Positions 1 to 6,598 of a stretch of DNA of 22,984 nucleotides are shown here, in pieces (the stretch's first letter is position 1; each line of letters begins with the position of its first letter). The notes below the pieces were generated by a model. That model was not told the DNA's origin and did not search any database. It worked only from the letters and a program-made list of their open reading frames with translations. A program made the translations under genes and the position numbers. The stretch is from a virus. The DNA is taken from the IMG/VR virus record IMGVR_UViG_3300025818_002939, positions 1 through 22,984 of that record; one strand, written 5' to 3'.

Positions 1-17
1 CCCTTGATAAACAAGGG
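1..17 (-). terminator. Hairpin downstream of the tRNA-Asn remnant
   Basis: A perfect 6-bp inverted repeat (CCCTTG / CAAGGG, loop of five) lies 7 bases past the CCA end of the tRNA remnant. That is where the tRNA terminator is expected on the minus strand. The U-tract, if present, would lie outside the window. Confidence 0.5.
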
Positions 18-23
18 TAAAAT

Positions 24-70
24 TGGCTCCGCGAGCAGGACTCGAACCTGCGACCCAGTGATTAACAGTC
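24..70 (-). other. Attachment-site remnant: 3' half of tRNA-Asn (GUU)
   Basis: Read on the minus strand, this is the 3' part of a tRNA-Asn: anticodon loop CTGTTAA (62-68, anticodon GTT at 64-66), variable region, T-arm GCAGG-TTCGAGT-CCTGC, acceptor strand and encoded CCA (24-26). The 5' strand of the anticodon stem fails after two pairs (positions 69-70), and no D-arm or 5' acceptor follows. The gene is therefore cut near the anticodon, the usual crossover zone of tyrosine integrases that use tRNA genes. The sequence to the left continues like the normal downstream flank of a tRNA gene, and the sequence to the right is phage-like. I infer this is the distal att site of the prophage; the restored full tRNA should lie at the other end. 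Confidence 0.8.
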
Positions 71-140
71 GTAAGCACCTGTTGAAATCAAAAGATTATC
101 CTGGCCCGGACAAGTCCAGGAACCCCGATTCTTTGGGTGT

Positions 141-164
141 TTTTGGACCGGATTTTGGACCGGA
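141..164. repeat. Perfect tandem 12-bp direct repeat next to att
   Basis: TTTTGGACCGGA occurs twice head to tail (141-152 and 153-164), about 70 bp inside the att remnant and upstream of the first plus-strand gene. Nearby are GGAC-AA-GTCC inside CCTGG...CCAGG (about 101-121) and CCGCG-tttgtt-CGCGG (180-195). Arm-type integrase or excisionase sites, or an operator for the accessory operon, are possible readings. Nothing in the sequence decides between them. Confidence 0.6.
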
Positions 165-231
165 AAATTCACTGACTAACCGCGTTTGTTCGCGGCTATG
201 TCCCAACACTTTTGACCAAGGAGAAGACAAT

Positions 232-540
232 ATGAACCACAAATTCCGCAAAAAGCCCGTCGTTATTGAAGCTTTCCAAATGACGAAAGAGCGCCGCAAG
301 GACAATAGAGATTGGCCCGTATGGCTTGAGGAGGCTTGGAATAAAAACGACGACGAACCCGGCGCTTTGCGTCTTATAAACCCCTCGCTAAACGACGATG
401 AAGGCGCATTGATGATCAACACGCTTGAGGGCGTGCATGAAGTGTCTTGGGGCGACTACATTATCAGAGGTGTAAAGGGTGAACTGTACCCCTGCAAGCC
501 TGACATTTTCGAAGAAACCTATGAATTGGACCGGATTTAA
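232..540 (+). CDS. Conserved phage protein (PGDYG-like), 102 aa
   Basis: The start is the ATG at 232 behind AAGGAGAA. A longer frame reaching back through the tRNA remnant is artefactual. The protein opens with the KFRKKPVVIEAFQ signature and has a C-terminal WGDYIIRGVKGELYPCKPDIFEETY-type block. This pairing is common in small hypothetical proteins of temperate phages and resembles the PGDYG-type family. No biochemical role is established to my knowledge. It is the first gene of the plus-strand accessory run, with 11 bases between its stop and the next start. No promoter was identified in the 160 bp upstream. Family resemblance is from memory; the coding call itself is secure. Confidence 0.85.
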   Translation: MNHKFRKKPVVIEAFQMTKERRKDNRDWPVWLEEAWNKNDDEPGALRLINPSLNDDEGALMINTLEGVHEVSWGDYIIRGVKGELYPCKPDIFEETYELDRI

Positions 541-551
541 GGAGAGATAAT

Positions 552-803
552 ATGACAGTAATTCAATACAAAATGCTGGATTGTGGCGAATTCATTCCTC
601 AGTTCGTCTGGGATGAGATTTGCAGCTTCGCGGCCAAGGCCAAAAAAGGAAAGAGGCATAAGAGATTAGCCAGCAAGATGGCTTGCAATTGGCACCTAAC
701 CGGCGATGTTTGGGGAAAGACCAGAACTATCGTTGGCCCCACAAAGTGCAAGAAAAGCCGAGAACAAAGGCTCCGTTCCCTGCAAAAAGAGAGAGGCCTT
801 TAG
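552..803 (+). CDS. Hypothetical phage protein, 83 aa, basic
   Basis: Not recognised. The ATG follows AAGGAGAGATAAT, a strong ribosome-binding site. The N-terminal half is neutral and aromatic-rich. The C-terminal half is strongly basic (KAKKGKRHKR, KCKKSREQRLRSLQKERG), which suggests nucleic-acid binding but nothing more specific. It lies in the same plus-strand series as the PGDYG-like gene and ends three bases before the 38-codon ORF at 807. Confidence 0.65.
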   Translation: MTVIQYKMLDCGEFIPQFVWDEICSFAAKAKKGKRHKRLASKMACNWHLTGDVWGKTRTIVGPTKCKKSREQRLRSLQKERGL

Positions 804-806
804 ACC

Positions 807-923
807 ATGAGAGAACTTGAAACAGTTATTGCAGAGGCTAGGAAACTAGCAGAAAAGCTTCACGGCAAAGAAGCCGCGCTAGTTTACGAGATGATCCATC
901 ATCTGGAGACAAGTCGTGACTAG
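807..923 (+). CDS. Small ORF, 38 aa, helical
   Basis: ATG at 807, stop TAG at 921-923. The product is charged and looks like one amphipathic helix (RELETVIAEARKLAEKLHGKE, then a His-His pair). AGAGAGG about 11 bases upstream gives a fair ribosome-binding site at the very end of the preceding gene, and the next gene's GTG (916) overlaps its 3' end by 8 bases. This tight stacking is the main reason to believe it is translated. Function unknown. Confidence 0.5.
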   Translation: MRELETVIAEARKLAEKLHGKEAALVYEMIHHLETSRD

Positions 924-1179
924 CTACTCATTTGAACTACGGCAGTGGTGGAGTGATGAGACAGCGAGATCAAAGCACGAGGAACAGTCAAACGACTTCC
1001 AGAGTTGGACCACTTACTATTGGGGCGCTCGCAATAACCCTGCTGTGCCTATCTCTTTGGTGGTCAAAGATAGCTCTGACCACATTGCGCACATGAGCTA
1101 CACGCCAGAAGAAGCCATCGACCTAGGCCAACGCCTTATAATGGCGGGGCTAGAGGCTAAGGAGGCATCATGCACCTAG
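916..1179 (+). CDS. Hypothetical phage protein, 87 aa
   Basis: Starts with GTG at 916, overlapping the 38-codon ORF by 8 bases, and ends 10 bases inside the next gene, so the run looks translationally coupled. The product is rich in Trp and Tyr in its first half (QWWSDE, SWTTYYWG). It ends in a helical segment of the form YTPEEAIDLGQRLIMAGLEAKE, a pattern seen in small phage proteins of unknown role. No motif that names a function. Confidence 0.65.
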   Translation: MTSYSFELRQWWSDETARSKHEEQSNDFQSWTTYYWGARNNPAVPISLVVKDSSDHIAHMSYTPEEAIDLGQRLIMAGLEAKEASCT

Positions 1180-1475
1180 TTTGCTCAAAGTGCGGCGAGT
1201 CTATCACCAATCAGGAAGAGAACGATCTAATTTATAGTAAATTGTGCATCGCTTGCAGCACGATAAAGACACGTGTCGATTTTCCCGAATATCCGCTTCG
1301 CACGCCCCGCGATTGGCCAAATGGGGACATGCAGGATTTCCCGAAAGACAATGTGCCAGACTTTCCAACATCGAAGGAAGCTATAGGATGGGGGGTGGAA
1401 AAATCCTTCTGGTTAATGAATTTATTCCAGAAGCAGTCCAAACCTATAAAGCAAATTACCCTACCACTCCGGTAG
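1170..1475 (+). CDS. Zinc-ribbon-like phage protein with out-of-frame foreign 3' end
   Basis: ATG at 1170 behind AGGAGGCATC. The N-terminus has CSKC near residue 5 and CIAC near residue 27, a two-CxxC pattern fitting a small zinc ribbon. A Pro/Asp-rich stretch follows (VDFPEYP, DWPNGD, DFPKD, PDFPT). From about codon 72 (1384) onward the DNA is that of the methyltransferase gene read in the wrong frame, so the last ~30 residues are probably not native and the original 3' end is lost. It is best read as a phage gene broken by insertion of the restriction-modification block. Confidence 0.55.
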   Translation: MHLVCSKCGESITNQEENDLIYSKLCIACSTIKTRVDFPEYPLRTPRDWPNGDMQDFPKDNVPDFPTSKEAIGWGVEKSFWLMNLFQKQSKPIKQITLPLR

Positions 1476-2410
1476 AAATGATCGACATTAGGAAAATCAC
1501 TCGTCGTGGTGGACGACAGTATGTATTAGACTGGTTTAAATCTTATGGAATTGAGGAAGGTAATTACGACATCTTAGATGGTTCTCCTCCGTGCTCGACC
1601 TTTTCAACTTCTGGAAAGGGAAAGAAAAAAATAGAAGAGAAGAATGTAAAATACTCAGATACCACACAAGACCGTATCGGGATGCTGATCCACGATTTTG
1701 TGTATATAGCAAACTGTACCAAACCGAAGGTCTGTGTGATTGAGAATGTCCCCTCAATCAAATCGTCAGATGTATTCCACCACGCACTCAACCGTCTTCG
1801 TCGATGGGGGTACAAGGTAAATTTCAAAGTGTTGTGTTCCTCCAATTTTGGCGTTCCACAACGAAGAAATAGACTAATCGCAATAGCGGTTAGACCAGAT
1901 ATTTGTCGCAAGGTAGGCATAAAATCAGAAAGGGATCTCCTAGAGATTTATCCTCAGGGATCAATCTATGAACCAACACTTAGAGATGGACTTCAGGGTT
2001 TGGAGATAGATCCGACGCAAAGAAATTATCTACTGATGTCGTCGGTGAAGTCCTCTGCCTATGAGATATTGAAGTCTATTCCTAAAAATCCATCCCGCCC
2101 GATTGGAGTTGGTAATATCGATCCGGACTGGACATCGGATTTTAACCTAGTTCGAGCAAGTTGGGATCACCCATCGCCCACTCTGACCCAGATGGGACAA
2201 CAAGGTGGTGGCGGTGGAATCCACCATCCCGATGAAGATAGAGTCTTTACGACTGATGAACTCAAAAGATTGATGGGATTACCGGATGACTTCCGTTTGA
2301 CCGGAACCTTTAACCAGAAAGCAGAACGATGTGGACGGATGGTTACACCTCACTTGTATAAACATCTATCAAGGTCGATATATGAAAAAGTGATCCTCCC
2401 ATCACGATAA
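1388..2410 (+). CDS. 5'-truncated C5-cytosine DNA methyltransferase (Dcm-type)
   Basis: From ATG 1388 (340 aa) the protein carries the C5-methyltransferase motifs: motif IV PPC with catalytic Cys69, motif VI ENV at 119-121, motif VIII QRRNR at 158-162, a target-recognition stretch, then motif IX/X-like segments (TTDELKRLMGLPDDF and GRMVTPHLYKH). Missing is motif I (F-x-G-x-G), which binds S-adenosylmethionine and should lie about 20 residues before the GGKILLVNEF segment. A GTG frame can be read from 1244, but its first 48 codons are the zinc-ribbon gene in another frame. GAAGGAAG at 1373-1380 is a usable ribosome-binding site, so a shortened protein may be made. Without motif I it is probably inactive. 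Its stop lies 10 bases before hsdM. Confidence 0.85.
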   Translation: MGGGKILLVNEFIPEAVQTYKANYPTTPVEMIDIRKITRRGGRQYVLDWFKSYGIEEGNYDILDGSPPCSTFSTSGKGKKKIEEKNVKYSDTTQDRIGMLIHDFVYIANCTKPKVCVIENVPSIKSSDVFHHALNRLRRWGYKVNFKVLCSSNFGVPQRRNRLIAIAVRPDICRKVGIKSERDLLEIYPQGSIYEPTLRDGLQGLEIDPTQRNYLLMSSVKSSAYEILKSIPKNPSRPIGVGNIDPDWTSDFNLVRASWDHPSPTLTQMGQQGGGGGIHHPDEDRVFTTDELKRLMGLPDDFRLTGTFNQKAERCGRMVTPHLYKHLSRSIYEKVILPSR

Positions 2411-2420
2411 AGGATTTTTT

Positions 2421-4133
2421 ATGAATAACACAACCAACCTGTCGTCATTAATTTGGTCATCAGCAGATGATGTCCTTCGTGGTCTCTTCAAACCATCTGA
2501 GTATGGTCGGGTCATCCTTCCTTTCGTCGTCATGAGACGTCTAGATTGTGTTCTAGAACCTAAAAAAGACGAGGTATATGAACTCTATAACAAGTTCAAA
2601 GATCAACTCTCAGACCCCTCTCCGGTCATTCTAAGACAGGTTAGACTACCATTCTTCAATACCTCTAAATTTGATCTTTCACGTATCAAGAGTGATCCGA
2701 CAAACGTGTTGATGAACTTCAATAACTACGTTCAAGGTTATTCAAAGAATGTTCTCGACATCATTGAAAACTTTTCAATCAACCCATTAGTCGAGAAACT
2801 TCACAAAAATAAACGTCTGTATCTACTGATCGATAAATTTACAGAGTTTGATTTACATCCCGACAAGATAGACAACCACCAAATGGGGTCGGTCTATGAA
2901 GAACTTCTTCGTAAATTCTCTGAGATGTCTAATGAAGAAAGTGGTGACCACTTCACTCCCCGTGATGTCGTTAAACTTCTTGTATCCTTTGTTTTTGGTG
3001 GGGATAAAGAAGACCTTCAAGGTGAGGGAAAAATAAGATCAGTCTTTGATCCGTGTTGTGGAACAGGAGGGATGTTAACCATCGGTAAGGAGTGGGTCCT
3101 TGAGAACATTAACCCAAACCTTAAGATCGATTTATATGGTCAAGAACTAAACGATGTAACCTATTCAATCTGTAAGTCTGATCTTCTCATGATGGATGAG
3201 AATCCTGAAAACATTCAGGGTCCAACATCGTCCATATCAGATGATCGTCATCAAGGTCGAAAATTTGATTACATGATCACCAATCCACCATTTGGGGTTA
3301 GTTGGAAGTCCGAAGCAGATTTTGTGAAAGAAGAAGCAAAAGACCCCAATGGTCGTTTCTTCGTTGGAACACCACGGACATCAGACGGTTCTTTGTTGTT
3401 CCTTCAACACCTAATTCACAAGATGAACCCTGAGGGTTCTCGTATCGGTATCGTATTTAATGGTTCACCTTTATTTACAGGTGATGCTGGTAGTGGTGAG
3501 TCTGAGATCCGTAAATGGATCATCGAAAACGACTGGTTGGAATGTATTATTTCACTTCCTGATCAGATGTTTTTCAATACCGGTATCACCACTTATGTTT
3601 GGATAGTTACCAACAAAAAGTCACCTGTCAGACGAGGAAAAGTTCAATTAATAGATGGATCCTCTTTTTTTCAAGTCATGAAGAAATCACTGGGGTCTAA
3701 AAGAAAATGGATTTCACCCGAACAGTCAGATGAACTGTTTAAGTTATATCTAAACTTTGAAGACGGAGAATTCTCTAAAATTTATCCAAACAATTTCTTC
3801 GGTTATACTAAGGTGTTCGTTGAACAACCACTCATCGAAAATGGTGATATTAAAACCGACAAAAAAGGTAATCCAAAACCAGACACGTCAAAACGGGATA
3901 CAGAACGTGTTCCTCTTTCGGAAAATATTGATGATTATTATGACCGTGAAGTAAGACCCCACCTATCCGACTCTTGGATGGATCGTTCAAAAGACAAGGT
4001 TGGTTATGAAATAAATTTCACAAAATACTTTTACAAATTCACACCTTTAAGAGGTCTAGATGCGATCTCTAGTGATCTCAAAACTCTTGATGATGAGATT
4101 CAAACGTTGTCGTTGGAGATTACCGGTGAATAA
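2421..4133 (+). CDS. hsdM: Type I restriction-modification methyltransferase subunit HsdM
   Basis: Full-length N6-adenine methyltransferase subunit (570 aa). Visible: an N-terminal helical domain typical of HsdM, HFTPR at 177-181, motif I D-PCCGTGG at 210-217 (SAM binding), and motif IV NPPF at 288-291 (catalysis). In the family, two HsdM and one HsdS form the methylase that modifies both strands of a bipartite target, with DNA specificity set by HsdS. Translation starts at ATG 2421 behind AAGGA, and hsdS starts within its last codons. The coding sequence is more AT-rich than the virion genes and appears intact, so modification activity is plausible. Confidence 0.96.
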   Translation: MNNTTNLSSLIWSSADDVLRGLFKPSEYGRVILPFVVMRRLDCVLEPKKDEVYELYNKFKDQLSDPSPVILRQVRLPFFNTSKFDLSRIKSDPTNVLMNFNNYVQGYSKNVLDIIENFSINPLVEKLHKNKRLYLLIDKFTEFDLHPDKIDNHQMGSVYEELLRKFSEMSNEESGDHFTPRDVVKLLVSFVFGGDKEDLQGEGKIRSVFDPCCGTGGMLTIGKEWVLENINPNLKIDLYGQELNDVTYSICKSDLLMMDENPENIQGPTSSISDDRHQGRKFDYMITNPPFGVSWKSEADFVKEEAKDPNGRFFVGTPRTSDGSLLFLQHLIHKMNPEGSRIGIVFNGSPLFTGDAGSGESEIRKWIIENDWLECIISLPDQMFFNTGITTYVWIVTNKKSPVRRGKVQLIDGSSFFQVMKKSLGSKRKWISPEQSDELFKLYLNFEDGEFSKIYPNNFFGYTKVFVEQPLIENGDIKTDKKGNPKPDTSKRDTERVPLSENIDDYYDREVRPHLSDSWMDRSKDKVGYEINFTKYFYKFTPLRGLDAISSDLKTLDDEIQTLSLEITGE

Positions 4134-5400
4134 TTACGACAATTATAAATCGACAGGTCACCATTGGATTGGAGACATTCCTTCTTGTTGGGATTGTAAT
4201 CGTGTTGGAAGGACAACCTATGTCAAAGGTCGAATTGGTTGGAAAAACCTTCGAGCAGAAGATTTTACGGATAATGGACCTTATCTGGTAACAGGAACAG
4301 ATTTTGATTCAGGGAAAATTAACTGGTCAAAATCTCACCATGTGGACGATGAAAGATATGATGAAGACCCATTTATTCAATTGGAGAAGCAAGATGTTTT
4401 GATAACAAAAGATGGGACTATCGGAAAAATAGCATATTTAGATGACATACCAGATAGAGCAACTTTGAATAGTGGTATTTTTGTTACTAGACCATTATCG
4501 AATGACCTATACACTCAGAGATATTTCTTTTGGATAGTCTCATCACCTTTATTCGACGAATTTGTCAGATATAACTCATCGGGTTCCACTATTCTTCATT
4601 TATATCAAAATGTATTTGAAAGATTTTTCTTTCCTATTCCTTCAATCGAAGAACAAAAACTGATCTCTCGTTACCTCGATAAAAAGACCAGTCAGATTGA
4701 TTCATTGGTCGAGAAGATTCAGAAGAAAATTGAACTCCTCAAAGAACAACGAACCTCATTAATCAATCATTATGTCACCAAAGGTCTCGACCTAAATGTT
4801 GAGATGAAGGACAGTGGTGTTGAGTGGATTGGTGAGATACCGAAACATTGGACAATTGTAAGACTGAGGTTCCTGTGTGATATCAAGACTGGAGGAAAGG
4901 ATACGCAAGATAACGTTGAAAACGGTTCTTATCCTTTTTTTGTGAGGTCACCTAATATTGAAAGAATAAATTCTTTTTCCTTTGACGGAGAAGCAGTTTT
5001 AACATCAGGTGATGGAGCAGGTGTTGGTAAGATTTTCCATTATTATGTTGGAAAATTTGACTACCATCAACGAGTATATAAATTTTCAAATTTCAAAGAC
5101 ATAATGGGAAAGTACTTCTATTGGTTTTTGAAAGAAAACTTTCAGTATGAAATTCTTCGTTGGAATGCTAAATCGACCGTAGACTCTGTAAGATTACCAT
5201 TTCTCCAAAACTTCCCAATGGTACTTCCACCGATCGAGGAACAAGAGAATCTCTTATTAAAGATTGACTCTATTGATGATCGTGTTGAAAAACTCATCCA
5301 ACGTTTGATGAATAAAATAGAAATTTTAAAAGAATATCGACAGTCTCTGATTTCTTCAGTTGTTACCGGTAAGGTCAGGATAACGGAGGACATGATATGA
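4126..5400 (+). CDS. hsdS: Type I specificity subunit HsdS
   Basis: The best start is GTG 4126 (424 aa), 8 bases inside the end of hsdM and behind TTGGAGATTACC; the product then begins NNYDNYKSTGHHWIGDIP. The protein has the two-fold plan of HsdS: target-recognition domain 1, a central conserved helix pair (IEEQKLISRYLDKKTSQID...), a second WIGEIP entry segment, target-recognition domain 2, and a C-terminal conserved helix pair (IEEQENLLLKID...). The recognition sequence cannot be predicted here. Both halves look complete, so it should assemble with HsdM. The stop overlaps the next start as ATGA. Confidence 0.95.
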   Translation: MNNYDNYKSTGHHWIGDIPSCWDCNRVGRTTYVKGRIGWKNLRAEDFTDNGPYLVTGTDFDSGKINWSKSHHVDDERYDEDPFIQLEKQDVLITKDGTIGKIAYLDDIPDRATLNSGIFVTRPLSNDLYTQRYFFWIVSSPLFDEFVRYNSSGSTILHLYQNVFERFFFPIPSIEEQKLISRYLDKKTSQIDSLVEKIQKKIELLKEQRTSLINHYVTKGLDLNVEMKDSGVEWIGEIPKHWTIVRLRFLCDIKTGGKDTQDNVENGSYPFFVRSPNIERINSFSFDGEAVLTSGDGAGVGKIFHYYVGKFDYHQRVYKFSNFKDIMGKYFYWFLKENFQYEILRWNAKSTVDSVRLPFLQNFPMVLPPIEEQENLLLKIDSIDDRVEKLIQRLMNKIEILKEYRQSLISSVVTGKVRITEDMI

Positions 5401-6047
5401 GTGGTCTGAGTCCTACCGAAAAACGGTTTGAAGAACATATTGAAGACCACCTGAAGTCAGTTGGATATTCGACCACCCACTTTAGTGAATATGACCGTAA
5501 TCTTTGTTTGATCCGAGATCACGTCATCGATTTCATCAAAAGAACACAACCCGAAGAATGGGGACGTCTCCAAGATATTTACGATGTAGATACTGAGAAC
5601 AAGATTCTTTCAAGAATCTCATCAGAGATATCCAAACGGGGGATTATTGACGTATTAAGACACCAAGTAGTTGATCGTGGTGTATATATTAATCTGTGTT
5701 ATTTCGAACCCAAGAGTGACCTCAATCCAGACCACTTAACACTATATCAATCAAACCAATTCACGGTAGTTCGACAACTTCATTATTCCAATCAGAATGA
5801 AAACTCGATTGATATGGTTTTGTTCCTAAACGGTCTCCCAATTGTGACTAGGTTCTGGAAAGGCAAGTTCGTACAATGGACGCATGAGCTTGAGGGCGCT
5901 TCCTTTAAGGACGCACGAACCTTAATCGCAAGGGCCGCAAATAAAGGCGGACTGGTATGCGAAGAATTCCGCACTCCAAGAAGAAAGGGGAAGGAAAAGC
6001 CTCCCGCATTTAGCGCCGAGATTTACCACTTTCATGATTTTCACTAG
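5397..6047 (+). CDS. Truncated HsdR N-terminus fused to phage-type C-terminal tail
   Basis: ATG 5397 follows AACGGAGGACATG and overlaps the hsdS stop. Residues 1-151 match the start of type I restriction subunits: a FIKRTQPEEWGRL-type segment, DVLR, NQFTVVRQ, and NSIDMVLFLNGLPIVT with the nuclease Asp at 139. In intact HsdR an E-x-K motif follows within a few residues, then about 800 residues of helicase motor; all of that is absent. From about 5849 the frame continues with 65 residues of different character (DARTLIARAANKGGLVCEE, RRKGKEKPPAFSAEIYHF), which resemble the last helix and wing of a winged-helix protein. No restriction activity is expected. A residual role in binding HsdM/HsdS is conceivable but unproven. 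Confidence 0.85.
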   Translation: MSGLSPTEKRFEEHIEDHLKSVGYSTTHFSEYDRNLCLIRDHVIDFIKRTQPEEWGRLQDIYDVDTENKILSRISSEISKRGIIDVLRHQVVDRGVYINLCYFEPKSDLNPDHLTLYQSNQFTVVRQLHYSNQNENSIDMVLFLNGLPIVTRFWKGKFVQWTHELEGASFKDARTLIARAANKGGLVCEEFRTPRRKGKEKPPAFSAEIYHFHDFH

Positions 6048-6049
6048 GT

Positions 6050-6334
6050 CTAGTTCCCGCCCCCACCCTTAGAAGCCAGCACCCTCTTGCTAGCCCGTAT
6101 TTGCTCTCTGAGCACAATATGGTCCTTGGTGAACTCTGCGGGGGCAGATCCTTCAGGTTGACCCTCTAGCCAGTCTGCTAGCTCTGCAATGAAGGGTTCA
6201 TCGTATTGCTTAAGCTCTGGCAAAGCAGAGACGTACACCAGCCTAGAGCCCGTTGTCTCGCAACCTGTTAGCAGCACGCTTGTTACAAAGAGGCCGCTTA
6301 TTAGCAGCGTCGACTTGAGCTTTACGGATTTCAT
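6050..6334 (-). CDS. Rz1-like outer-membrane lipoprotein spanin
   Basis: 94 aa. N-terminal lipoprotein signal: MKSVKLK, hydrophobic core, lipobox LLTGC with Cys25 as the lipidation site. The mature part is short and ends in a Gly run. The start codon lies inside the preceding spanin gene in a different reading frame (overlap 6243-6334), the classic Rz/Rz1 arrangement. Its role would be to pair with the inner-membrane spanin and fuse the two membranes after the endolysin has cut the wall. It is the last gene of the late operon; its stop codon is separated from the convergent HsdR-fusion stop by only two bases, leaving no room for a terminator. Confidence 0.88.
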   Translation of the reverse strand: MKSVKLKSTLLISGLFVTSVLLTGCETTGSRLVYVSALPELKQYDEPFIAELADWLEGQPEGSAPAEFTKDHIVLREQIRASKRVLASKGGGGN

Positions 6335-6527
6335 TTTCTGTCTTTCTAACTCGTTCGTTTTCGGCGGCTAGTTTCGCTTGGTTCTTTGCGTTAGCTTCTG
6401 CTTTGCCTTCACTCTTTTTCTTTGCGCCATATGCCTTGAGGCCAAGTAGCAACAGAGCAAGAGCACCGACCGCCTGAACGATACGATTGTTAGTAAAGAA
6501 GCCGATTATTGCGGGTATGCCGATCAT
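6243..6527 (-). CDS. Rz-like inner-membrane spanin
   Basis: 94 aa, type II membrane topology: one transmembrane segment (about residues 14-33, NRIVQAVGALALLLLGLKAY) followed by a Lys/Glu/Ala-rich helical region (about 36-75) suited to the periplasmic coiled coil of an i-spanin. Shorter than lambda Rz (153 aa) but with the same plan, and followed by an overlapping lipoprotein gene. The ATG at 6525-6527 overlaps the stop of the 24-codon micro-ORF upstream (ATGA), so the two are likely coupled. Confidence 0.82.
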   Translation of the reverse strand: MIGIPAIIGFFTNNRIVQAVGALALLLLGLKAYGAKKKSEGKAEANAKNQAKLAAENERVRKTENEIRKAQVDAANKRPLCNKRAANRLRDNGL

Positions 6528-6598
6528 TGCGGAACTCCAAAATTAACAACCAACATCGCTAGGATCACCGCGGCGGATATTGCTAATAAAATACGCAT
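6524..6598 (-). CDS. 24-aa membrane micro-ORF in the lysis cassette
   Basis: ATG at 6596-6598 overlaps the amidase stop (TAATG), and its TGA at 6524-6526 overlaps the Rz start (ATGA). The 24-residue product is one hydrophobic helix with a basic N-terminus (MRILLAISAAVILAML, then VVNFGVPQ). Overlap at both ends makes translation by coupling likely and argues against chance. A role as a lysis accessory peptide, or simply as a coupling bridge, is inference. An alternative is a non-functional spacer. Confidence 0.5.
   Translation of the reverse strand: MRILLAISAAVILAMLVVNFGVPQ

Noticed and set aside
4-231. Open frame on the plus strand through the tRNA remnant into the PGDYG-like gene
   Set aside because: It translates the antisense of a tRNA and the repeat region. 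The ATG at 232 has the ribosome-binding site and the family start.
1244-1387. Methyltransferase extended to a GTG start at 1244
   Set aside because: These 48 codons are the zinc-ribbon gene in another frame and supply no motif I.
5397-6047. A complete, active type I restriction system
   Set aside because: HsdR stops after 151 native residues, without the E-x-K nuclease motif or any helicase motif.
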